Source of the DNA: Urechis unicinctus
Lineage: Eukaryota; Annelida; Polychaeta; Xenopneusta; Urechidae
NCBI GenBank assembly: GCA_034190875.2
Contig: CM067343.1
Span: 55,619,945 to 55,683,944, forward strand
Direction of reading: 5' to 3'
DNA: 64,000 nucleotides
Within the stretch, counting starts at the first letter, position 1. Each line of letters starts with the position of its first letter. The translations under genes were made by a program, and so were the position numbers. The notes beneath the pieces are model-generated. The model saw only the letters and a list, made by a program, of their open reading frames with translations, did no database searches and was not told the DNA's origin. Shown here one piece after another: positions 53,401 to 64,000 of the stretch.

Positions 53401-55878
53401 GGAAATTCCCCTCGTTCTGTCTCGCGACATCGGGCTTGAATTTGGATTCTGACGTGAACTATTAAGTTATTTGTAGTAAATGTGTGACAAAATATTATAT
53501 GTTGTGATTTGTTTAAAAGTTGATACAAATTTGAAGGGTAGTGGCGAGGTAACTGTGTGTTGTGCTATATTAGTTGTAGAAAGGTAAGTTTACTACATAG
53601 TGAAACTACGTATTTGATATGTATTCAGTACGTATATCTGTTTGCTAGTACATCACTTTGGTTGTGTTGAAATGTGATATTTTCAGGTTGACATCTAATA
53701 TATCGTTTATAAATGAATGTCAGTATTACAATTATCTTTTAAGCGCGATGGGGGACAACTCACGCCATTGGAAGCTAGGTTCATGTTAAATAACTATGCA
53801 ATGAATGGAAAGAGATTGTACCATACACGGTCCGAATTGCCACTTACGTCGCCTAGATAGAAGTGGAAACGCTTTCAGGAAGAGCTTTGATTCATCATGT
53901 TTTGCACAATCCTTGGTGATATATTATATTTAGAACTAGTCTACGTCCCAGACTCCAGGGGTTCCGCTATGCTTCGTGCATAAGAGTCTACGACAAGACA
54001 AGGTCTAAAACTGGGGCGTCTGTTGAGGCGTCACGTTGTGACCCGGATTGACATTAGTTGCGAGCGTCTGGCTCATGAAACTGGCTTGTGATACGCACAC
54101 TCGGTTTAATGTGATCTCATGTACATTGTTGCGGTCTGAGAATAAACTTCCGTTCTGGTGAAAAGAGGTGTATAACGGAGCGTACCAAAACAAATACTGG
54201 CGCCGAATCTTCGGAAAATGTGACATTGACCAACGAGAGACAATGACTCAAAAACACCCGAGAGTGACCGAGAGACACGGCCTCTGATTGGAGCATCCCA
54301 AATCTGGGATACCGCATCCTAGCCTAGACCGTTGGCGACACTATTGAATTTCATTAACATATAAACAGGGCCCGCAGCCAAGGGGCTAGGGGACCTTGAC
54401 TATTAAGAACTGAAATATTCGAGAAAATCTCTGTAGCAATTTTGATCAATGACGCTAAAACAAAGTCAAAGTCACAACCGGCCTCATTTGCGAGTGTTTG
54501 TGAGTGTTTGCAATGTATTCGATCACCAAACTCGGTATTATTACTGGCAATAAGAACACGAAAGTGTTATCAGTTTTCATTTAAAAGCGTTCAGTTATCA
54601 TAACATTGTGCGCATTGTTAGATCAATACCTCGTCAAATACCAGAGACTCTTGCATTTCGTTGGTATGTATGTGTATATGTGCCTGTTTATTTGAGATGC
54701 AAAATCTACTCTGGGTAACCTTTCTAAAAAGTGACCGAACGCATTAGGCATTTGTTGCACTTCCTACAGCAGTTGATGGATTCGTCTCATTTGACTGTGT
54801 GCAACACATCTTGTTTTCCGGTACATAAGTGGTAATGGGTGACGTATAGTTTATTTTACGATTCGTCTTAAAACGCTACCACATTTAGTTCCGCATTTGT
54901 CCGATAAAAAATAAAACAATATATCTTGCATAAACGATGAACTATTTGTCAAGCGGTAATATATCACAAATATGGAATCATCAATCTTCAACCGAGAGCT
55001 TGCCCTAGTCCGGAGTAGTTGGAAATCTGTTTTACTGCAATACATCTAGCTATAATGTAAACAACCACGTTAGGGTCTACTATTGAACATTATGGTTGTG
55101 GTTACCGTATGCTGGTTCATGGCGACGTGTAACATTGACGATGTGACATCCATGAAGATAATACATGGTGCCAGATGTTGTTCGTTTTAAATAACCGCTG
55201 CACTCAAAAGCGTGCAGAGTGATATGCACTGTGATAACTCTATATGTTTAAAGATCCGATTTCATGCTAATATCACTTAGTATGTATTGGACATTCGCCT
55301 CGCAAAATAATTGGATAAATACCAATCACGTAGTGAATGCCTGCGATAATTGCTTGTTACCAAGACATGTAAACCTCGCATCGACAATCGTGTTTGCATG
55401 AGTTATTGACAGGTGACTTAATTGAATAATTAATTGCAGCTTTATTGTGTACCGTTCCAAAACCTAATAAACATACATTTTTTGTAAAGTAAGCTAAACA
55501 CATTTGGAAATATTGTTATGGATAGCTCGTTCGTAGGTTGGTCGCATAGAAATAAGATGTTCTTAAGCGGACATTGAACCATTATAAAATCAGGCATTGT
55601 ATTTAAAAAGTATGGTGTTCTGGTCTATTAAAGTTTGAGTTAAACAAACATGGAACGACGGATTACATCGGTTGGTTGGCCACCGATACGTATGGCCCTG
55701 TTCAAACCTATTTGAGTAACAACAAAAAGTATTGATTACGATCATATTGATTAACTACTTGACACGTGTAGTTAATGATTGATGTCGGCGATTATTGATA
55801 GCGTCTGATTCAGTTAATTTAGCTGCTCGAACACACAACATAACCGAACGACAAAGCATCGTGGTAATCATGTGCAAG

Positions 55879-56225
55879 ACTAATGTGTTTTTGTGTTAGC
55901 GGAGTGCCACAAGGTTTTAGAGTCTAACCTTATAGCGCCATTGACGATCACACCCAAGGCAACATTCGCCTCAGTTTGTGCATTATGCTGTAACAATTTG
56001 CAAACGGTACGGTACGACATCACGTTGATTTATGATTGGAGCAAAAACATCTGATTTGCAACATCAACCCTTGCAGTGTTTACGTCATTGCACAGCTTTG
56101 AGACACAGTTTCTTGATATAGCCGCAGAGTCCTCTCGAATCATTAGCCGTCACGATCATCCACTATAATTTGAGCTGTAACATCTAAGCTGGAAAGTGTT
56201 ATGGCGTCCCGTTTATTGACATAAG
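55879..56225 (+). repeat. Dispersed sub-repeat R, instance B3 (full)
   Basis: Duplicon partner of 12,600-12,945: gagtgccacaagg, gcaaacggtacggta, gacatcacgttgattta, atagccgcagagtc and ggaaagtgttatggcgtccc, in that order. Confidence 0.65.
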
Positions 56226-56360
56226 TTCATGCTACATATCGTATAAATCACCGATGAGCGTTACGGATGGTTTCGGATGATATTCAATAACATAGTCCCT
56301 ATACAGAGGCGACAACAAACATTACTTTATGTCGTTATTACTAGTTCCATAGAGTCGCAA

Positions 56361-56455
56361 CACTTAGGCATATAGTGCAATAGTGGACCATATTATTTAT
56401 ATACATATATATATATATACATAAATATTTATATATATATATATCTATATATATA

Positions 56456-56495
<40 letters not shown>

Positions 56496-56783
56496 GTAAC
56501 ACTTAGGCATATAGTGCAATAGTTGAAAATATATATATACATATATATATATATAGATATATATATAATATATATATATATATAGGCATATAGTGCAATA
56601 GTTTGAACATATATATAAATATATATAATGTATATACATATATATATATATGTTAATACTTATATATATAAATATATATAAATATATAATATATATAATG
56701 AATATATATATATAAATATGTATCCCTATAAATATATTGATATATATATATATCATATATATATATAAATGTATTTATATATG

Positions 56784-56816
<33 letters not shown>

Positions 56817-56850
56817 GCATATATATTTATATTTATATATATACACATGT
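56361..56850. repeat. AT microsatellite cluster with a repeated unique phrase
   Basis: The phrase aggcatatagtgcaatagt occurs at about 56,366, 56,505 and 56,584, each followed by an AT-rich tract, which shows unequal expansion of a unique word plus microsatellite. Repetitive frames rich in I and Y on both strands are artefacts. Confidence 0.85.
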
Positions 56851-57219
56851 ATGTGTGTGTATATGATTGTTTTAGTGATGTTTGTTGCACGGGTAACCGG
56901 TCTATTTGGTCTGCTTTATAAGATGCAATCCTGATAGGCACGTTGTACAGACAACGAGCCAAAGAGCACAGTTATCTCTCATATTTATCCACGTGTGCCT
57001 GAGTTAGGGTGTGTTATAATCCCTTGCAGCATGTCTGAGGGGTTACACAATAGTCGGAAAAGGAGGCAATTCAGCAGTGCATTAAATCAGGCACAAAAGT
57101 AGGCATTGTTGAATAATCAGTTTTGCATGTGCGCTGAAGTAAAATCACTTCACTAACATATAGATGCTATTTTCAGATGGGAAATACAACCAGGGTTTAT
57201 TGGACGACCTATGGAAGAT

Positions 57220-58345
57220 TAATGTATCAGGCATTGACCGAAATGTCGCTACATGACCGGTTACGTCCCAAGTAGCGGACACCCGATGATCTTGCAATTA
57301 TTTTTTTTATCAGTAATCGACAGGCAGCCTGAACTTGAGAATATTAGCTGAATTTGGTTGTCGAGGCGAACCTAAAGACACCTAGGTAGCAGAATGACTT
57401 GCAATGCACCCTGTAAACGAGAATTTAAAATAGACATTTGCTATCGAACGGTTGTCAATATTTATTTAATTAAACTGCTTTTTGATAGAAACGTAATGCA
57501 AATGTAGGAGGTACAGTCTGCAAATAGGATTGTTCATTGTTATACAAACCGGCCTTTTGTATTATGCAGTCAAACGAGTGAAAGAATATACAAATATGTA
57601 TTGTGCATTTTGACCGATTTTCTATTACTTCTAGAATTGCGAAATTCTGATGACAACCAGTAGGAGTGTGAATAGCTACTTACAGCACAGTTACTTTACG
57701 TACATGCATATAATTTAGAATGCTCTCATAGAAGCTCATTTAACCATACATACTTATTGCTATGAGTTTCATGTTATGAGAGATTAATACAATAGCTAAC
57801 GTTGAATGGGATCTCGACTTCAACCTTTTCCCAGCCCGATACATAAACATATCAGTTGACGGAAGTGCAAATCCAAATTTCGGTAATGATGTTGTTTCAT
57901 ATTTCCATATATGATGACAGATTAGTTCTGCTGTTTATCTGATTACGGCTGTGCACTTCAGTTGACTCCTCTTATGCACCGTTTTCTAACGATTATGCGA
58001 AAATTCAATTTGGTACTCAATAATATTGAATATATGTGATCAGGTGATATACTCCGGGAAAGCTGACCAACAACCTCTACTGATTAAAGTGGCGCTCAAT
58101 CATCATCCAATCACCCGATGGCGGCTTTATGTACACAGCCGACGCATAAACATCAACCCTCTGGATGATATTACTCCTGTATAACGATCGTCTTTACATA
58201 GTTTTTAGCACAGGGTTATAACCATGTTCGCTCACCATGCGATACTGAATACAGAGAGTAGTGACTTCTTCAACGGCACCTCCATTACATTGAATATGAT
58301 TAATTACTAGTTTACAAGCCATCGGCATTAAGCGAGCTAAAGATT
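57220..58345. other. Copy-B-only segment, no feature seen
   Basis: About 1.1 kb between blocks that are adjacent in copy A (16,640-16,660). No coding sequence or TIR recognised. Confidence 0.45.
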
Positions 58346-58521
58346 TGTAATTTTTACATAGTTGCTATTAATGACGTCGGCTTATCTGTAATTTATCCTG
58401 AGAAAGTTAGGGATTTTTGAACGAATAAAGAAGTATCTCTTAATCACTTGAGATATTCACAAAATGATAGATCGTTATCTTAATTGTGACATGATTACCA
58501 TGCTTGGTATAAACAAAGCCA

Positions 58522-58930
58522 TTCGCACAGCATTGCAAATAATTGTTAAACTTTTGTTTTCTCGCATGAACAGTGAATTCGAATGGTTTTTAAGCACGGT
58601 GAGATAGCTCCTAAACACGGTGAGATGCACATCGACTACCGTTCAACGGCTTGGATGCTTTGTCTATAAGGAACGGACAGGTGAATCGTTAATTATCCAA
58701 ATGCTTCAGTTCCGCTCTTGATAATATAGTACCGTGCCTTAAAATACACCTCTCCAAACCGAATGTCGATATTCTAATCAACCCTATACGATAATGAGTG
58801 GCCTTTTACTCTGAGAGTATTTAAAAATAACTTATTAGACAGAGTCATGGTTTCGTTCTCGATAATAAAGAAGCCGGCTATAAAGAACACGTTTCCTAAC
58901 CAAAGCAAATGTAGACATTGGTAATTTCGA
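58522..58930. other. Copy-B-only segment, no feature seen
   Basis: Stands where copy A has 16,835-17,900, and the two are unrelated by eye. A short repeated phrase cacggtgagat occurs near 58,597 and 58,616. Confidence 0.4.
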
Positions 58931-59539
58931 CATATGCTGATACAAATTCTACGAGCGACGTTAAACATCTTATGTCTAGACACAATGTAACTAATCCGAC
59001 TGATACGCCAATTGCTCATCAAATTGAACACTCCTCCATTCAAATGCGTGTTCAACTACTGATTTCTAATTGTTTGGCATTTTTATTACTCTTTAGTATG
59101 GGCAATATTTTCAATACCTTTGCCGTATGTTCAATTCCGACGAATAACAGCTCGTTATTTCTGTGGTCGGAATATGTATCGCGATGTAAAGTTTACAATT
59201 AATTGAATATTGAGCAAATAGGCTTATTTTTTCCTTGCATTTTCATTTCCTACATCGGGGAAGAATACAGCCATATTACGCTGTGTAAGGTGTAAGTGTA
59301 TGCGCCACCATTTGACACCAGGAAATGTTTGTAATCAAAAGCAATGCTCTTGGCAAATCTTTCAAGACTTGAACGGTTTTGTTAGATGACGATGATGTTC
59401 AACACTGCTTGCAAATATATACACGCGACCATGTTCTTCTAGCAGCGCAGTGCTTTGGCGTCAACAGCCACTGGCTGCATTATCTCAATCTCTCGGTGTT
59501 GTTGAATCATCCGATTACCAGACATGTAGCATCAAACGA

Positions 59540-60060
59540 TAGAGCGTAATTGATTTTGTTTTAACATTCGAGTTGCAATTGACACCACGCTATTTGCAGT
59601 TGTGTATGCCCATAACTCCTGTACAGTTATCTTTGTCGAATATAAGAATATAACAATCCGGGGCTGCCTGATTGATCATTAGATATGAAAATACTCATAT
59701 CGTTTGGAGGTAGAGCGTAATTGATTTCGCGTTTAACGCGAGTTGCAATGGCATTCAGGGCTAGTTACATATAAATCACGCTCAGTATGCCCATAACTCG
59801 TGTACAGTGGTATCCTTGTCGAATATAAGATGATTCCTTAACACCGGGTAACCACTAAGTTGATTTAGATATGACAAGGTACTCAAATGCACATTTGGAG
59901 GTAAGCGCTTCATATATTCGCGTAATACGAAATGCGTGTTGCTCGGAAATTTGATTGTAGTATTATATGCATTCAGTTTGTACGGACTCTACAGAATCTA
60001 GCTTGTACGCTATGCATTCGTCGTCACGGTGTTATCCTTATTGATTCGTCAGAGGTGATA
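59540..60060 (+). repeat. Tandem duplication, 171-190 bp units, two and a partial copy
   Basis: Units start at 59,540 and 59,711 (tagagcgtaattgatttt or close variant). Both contain gagttgcaat, tatgcccataact, gtacagt and gtcgaatataag, and end in tttggagg. A third, diverged partial unit begins at 59,901. Copy A has only one counterpart of the unit start, near 18,490, so the amplification occurred in copy B. Confidence 0.75.
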
Positions 60061-60859
60061 TATGCTTCATAATCACTGCGGATACAATCTCCAACTCCTT
60101 GATTGTAATACCATATGCCTCATGTTTGCAATGGACTCTTGACGGTTGTACGGAGCATTTTTGCTGTTGTTGTCAATAAAGGATTGGTTATTTCCACTAA
60201 TGTTGGCTCATTAACTGCTGGATACATTTAGATCACAACAGCATAGCCAGGTTAGTGTGTTTGTCACAAACAATGAGCTTGCACGGTTGACACGGCATTA
60301 TTTGGTAATCTGTTATTGTCAAGCCATGCTCATTATGACGAAGAGCGTCAATGTTCATAGTCATTTGCATATTTAAAATGCAGTTAGATCTATAGGTGTC
60401 GGCGTTCTTCGATGTTCGTACGAACTGAAATGGAATCTTTACTAAGGAAAATGGAAAAAAGAGATAGAACAAATTCCTAGAACTCGATGAGTACATCTAT
60501 AGTTGTATTATGAATGATATATGGCACGTCTATAGTTTAAATCGCGTCACTATACTGATAGTAAATAATATGCTATAGGTGTCGCTTTTCTTCGCATTAC
60601 ATATTGTGTATGCAGAAGGAAATAAAATTATTGCAGATGTGCGTACATAACAGTGTTGTTTAATTGAATAGTAGGCAACATATCCAGGGAGAAGGGTTAC
60701 ATGAGTAAAGCGCTATAATAGCAATATATCATAGCGACGATATATTATTCACTTATGTGTCCGTTTGGCAACCGCAATTTCGTGTTCATAAGCAACAATC
60801 AACTATAATATCACCACAAATCGCGTTAGTGCGACTGCAAACTCCAAATATCTTATGTT

Positions 60860-62045
60860 ATGGTACTATATCTGTAGCTAAAGCATATAATACCCGTTTG
60901 ATTGTCATCGGCGGAAAAAATGCCATCGTATATCGCAGCCTGAATAAGAGTCTTTAAGGGCTCCAACACATGGATGGTTAATTTGATTTAGAACACATAC
61001 ACTAGAGTGTCGTTTCATAAAAATCAAGCCAATGAGCCATGCCTTATGATTCTCAAACTAGCAGATAATATTTCATTGCATATAAATACGCGTTAGCATG
61101 GCGTGGTTTTGCCTCTGAGTATTGCCTTTGCCAAGTATAGGAAATTTCATGTCAATGTTGTGTGCAATACATATATATTTCTCAGTTCTACTTCAAATTT
61201 AATATGCACGATTTCTATCATTAAGAGATTTGACAATCGTGATTGCGTACCTGGTAGAATATGCTGCCATAACAGTCAAACTTGTCACCAGTATCAGTAC
61301 TGCGAGTCAGACAGATAGTTAGTTCCGTGGATGTAAACCTGTCCTGTAGGAGATATTAAACTCGACCGTCGCAATTGATGATTGATAAGTGAAGTCATAT
61401 TTACAATGTCAAACTAGAACTGCATATTATAGTTCAATGACTTCAGGATTACCCTCTTGTGTGCCAAGAGTATTATCTTGTGAGTGTAGATGGGTGAATG
61501 ATATTTAGGAATATTACTTATTTCTAAAAAAAATATGTTCGTTTCTTAATATTTAGTTCTGCATACAACAAATGAGTCTAAGGCCGTGTACAAAAACCGT
61601 TCAAAACGGTCTAATGCGAGGTCTCATTGCTGATATGGATCGCCCAACCTAATCTGCAAGACCCTTCCTCATTGCTTGGTAACTCAGTTATAGACGGCTA
61701 ATATAGCTTTATACGAAGAATAACGGTTGGAAACGTGGGTTCAAACTCATTTCCTGAACAATGCTTGTACAGCAACACGACACGACATCCAGTGGATGAC
61801 GGCTAATTACGGCAAACGCACTGAGTGAAAGTTGCAGCGGTGAGTTAAAGAATTCTGCCCTGTTTAACTGTCAAATAGAAATCCCGCCTAAGGCGCCAAA
61901 GCAATGCATCAAGTGACATCGAGTGCCGCAAAACGTGAACATTTGTGACCTGTTCCAAACAAACTCATCTGTGTATGCCTCAAAGGATTTTCATTTTTGT
62001 GCAATGCCCTCTCACTGTCATTGCACCACCGAACAACCAGCGAGC
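60860..62045. other. Copy-B-only segment, no feature seen
   Basis: About 1.2 kb absent at about 21,065 of copy A. No recognised gene, TIR or RNA gene. Confidence 0.45.
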
Positions 62046-63399
62046 AATATTGCATGATAAGCGCCCTTTCCATGGTTAGCAGAAGAAATTCCGTCTTGAA
62101 ATTATGAAGCCGGCTAGCCGATAACTTCTAGCCAACCGCAGTGGATATGGCGGATGCCATGAGCAAAATGCAAGCAGATTTATGCACTGATTAGGTTACA
62201 GGCGTTCTGATTGAATTCGACAAGAGATGATTGCTCCAATGAGTGGCTTAATGCCAGTATTGTAAGCTCTTAAAGTTTATCAGACCACATTATTCACGGC
62301 AAATGATACCTGACGTAACTAATAAAGACACCACACCCAACTGCTTGGTCCCAATACAATGTAACATGATGCTGCTTGTCAGTGCAGTGAGCAAGATGAT
62401 AGGCTTTATCTTCTCATTGTAGCATAAAGTGTTGTGTTCTAATGCTATCCAAGGACGGCGTTGATGAATAGTCATTTTAGCACGGCGTTAATGAATATAA
62501 ATTATAAATGATTGTAGAAGCCCTGTGTAAGTTCATTTTGTTTGCCACGTGCCTGTCATCAATTACACTGGGCATGCCGGATCATAATGTGAAAACCATA
62601 GACTGTATGCATGGATAGTGCATAGTGCCAGAGTGGGCAGAAATATTCACGCTTGCAGCTGTTATCGATTAAATGGGCCAACATTAGCTCGATCCGATCA
62701 GACAGACGAGGCGCAATGTTAATTTCCACAAGGCGTGAGCACTACAGACCATATTGTATCTTTTGCCATACTTAAAGGACCACGTGGGATTGTCAGAAAC
62801 AGTACGCGTCAACAGTGTTGAATGTGCTTATTTATTTGATGCACACCATGCATTGTGACTCTTCTGCCTTCTAATTGAGACACTAGCAATAACGCGCCTC
62901 GGCGATACAGCTGTGTCCTTGGCATCTACGATACGCGTCAATTGTTTCTTTTAAATGCACCTCATTCATCAGATGTATATCAATTAGGGCAGAAATATAG
63001 TGCTCTATAATGTAGTTCCTGTATTCATCACATTGAAAGACATTTGCACGTTTCTCGTATAACGAAAATTTTCTAATATCCTTTTATAGGTCAGGTTCAA
63101 TAAACAGCTTATATAAAGCTTGGAAAGTAATCTGGGGGAAACCATAATAATGGGATCGAATAATGGGATTCCGTCAGCCCATACACAATCTGTTAGGCCT
63201 ATCTGGTTTCTGAACGATAGCTACATTAAAGGCTTCCGGCGAGGATTACTTTCCAGTTATTCTCACATCTATATCATATTCGTTATCGCTTGCCTCAATA
63301 TCTCTCACACGGTGGGAGCCACCAAATTTGGTTTTGATACGGTTTATGTGCGTACAATACGCGATACTGTACGTTGGCTCTATGTAATAAGCCAATTTA

Positions 63400-64000
63400 C
63401 GTATTGGTGATCGGGTCGAAGCCCTATTAATGATGCTCCCTTAAATGATCGTCAATAACAGCATCCCAACTTTGACTTTGTTCGTTAAAACCAGCTAGGT
63501 GGCATCAATCTACTGAATGGTTTACCTCTACCGTAGATGCAGTTTCGATATTAGACATTAGCACTTCGCAAACAACAGAAACATCGCCTTCAGTCTCACT
63601 TCTTATATGTTCAGAAAACTGATGCCATATGCCTTTGCCTTGCAATTGAAATTGACACTATAATGTGTTTCGGTAACACTTTTTCAAGCTTGTAGGACAG
63701 TTCATAACATTTGCAGCTTGTTTGTTCAGTTTGAGTGATTCTCAACACATTAAAGTGCTTGACCCCAGACTGAGATCCTTGGAGTTTTTCTCTTGCCAAT
63801 TGAAGGGTCTTACCCTGTCGCACTCATAAATAGACCACTGATAGGTAGCAACACTATCTTTCAGGTTCATCAGTGTCAATGTACTCAGTGGAGCCAAATA
63901 TCTACGCGCCAAACTGCTCCAATAGAAACACATCTAACGCCTAACAATAGCGGTTCGTCTCTCATGCAATTGGATATGAGTATAGTTGCAGAATAAATCA
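63400..64000. other. Right flank beyond copy B, no feature seen
   Basis: Does not align with sequence after 22,410. Short open frames only. Confidence 0.4.

Noticed and set aside
56445..56962. Ile/Tyr repeat frames
   Set aside because: Microsatellite translation, with similar frames on both strands.
61690..61770. B-box-like gggttcaaactc
   Set aside because: No matching A-box or cloverleaf arms.

Overview
This window is AT-rich eukaryotic nuclear DNA with almost no recognisable host coding sequence. GT-AG introns, AATAAA signals, a tRNA-like relic, a multi-exon hAT transposase and a SAP/YqaJ nuclease relic beside a THAP finger all indicate an animal. The families, and terminal inverted repeats of the type ggggccgtatccataaag, are ones I associate with bivalves or other lophotrochozoans. 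That assignment is inference.

The main structure is an old, indel-rich direct duplication. Copy A (about 717-22,410) aligns by eye in the same order and orientation to copy B (about 38,262-63,400) as about 18 blocks, offset 36-43 kb. No shared block carries a reading frame conserved in both copies, so the duplicon looks non-coding. Between blocks each copy has private segments. Comparing the copies gives empty sites that help delimit insertions, such as the 2.5 kb element at 44,659-47,141.

The spacer (about 22,410-38,262) holds most of the mobile DNA. It contains a 71-bp tandem repeat (24,949-25,219) and a hAT element whose transposase gene runs from a proposed first exon at 25,719 to 30,607. 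That element has a right terminus at about 30,928. Inverted-repeat elements lie in or beside its introns (27,099-27,603 and 29,467-29,725), a third TIR element follows (31,230-32,697), and an (AT)n tract sits at 36,502-36,635. The transposase keeps its visible catalytic acidic residues, but exon 4 is frameshifted and the exon 2 acceptor is not visible.

Copy B carries an insertion with imperfect terminal inverted repeats. It encodes a decayed SAP + YqaJ-type nuclease gene on the plus strand and, convergently, a THAP-type zinc-finger relic on the minus strand. Other copy-B-only segments hold a tandemly duplicated AT/GA microsatellite module (51,978-53,400), AT tracts with a repeated short phrase (56,361-56,850), a 171-190 bp tandem duplication (59,540-60,060) and a possible kelch-like fragment (50,890-51,075). 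Coordinates of duplicon blocks were read by eye and are good to a few tens of bases.
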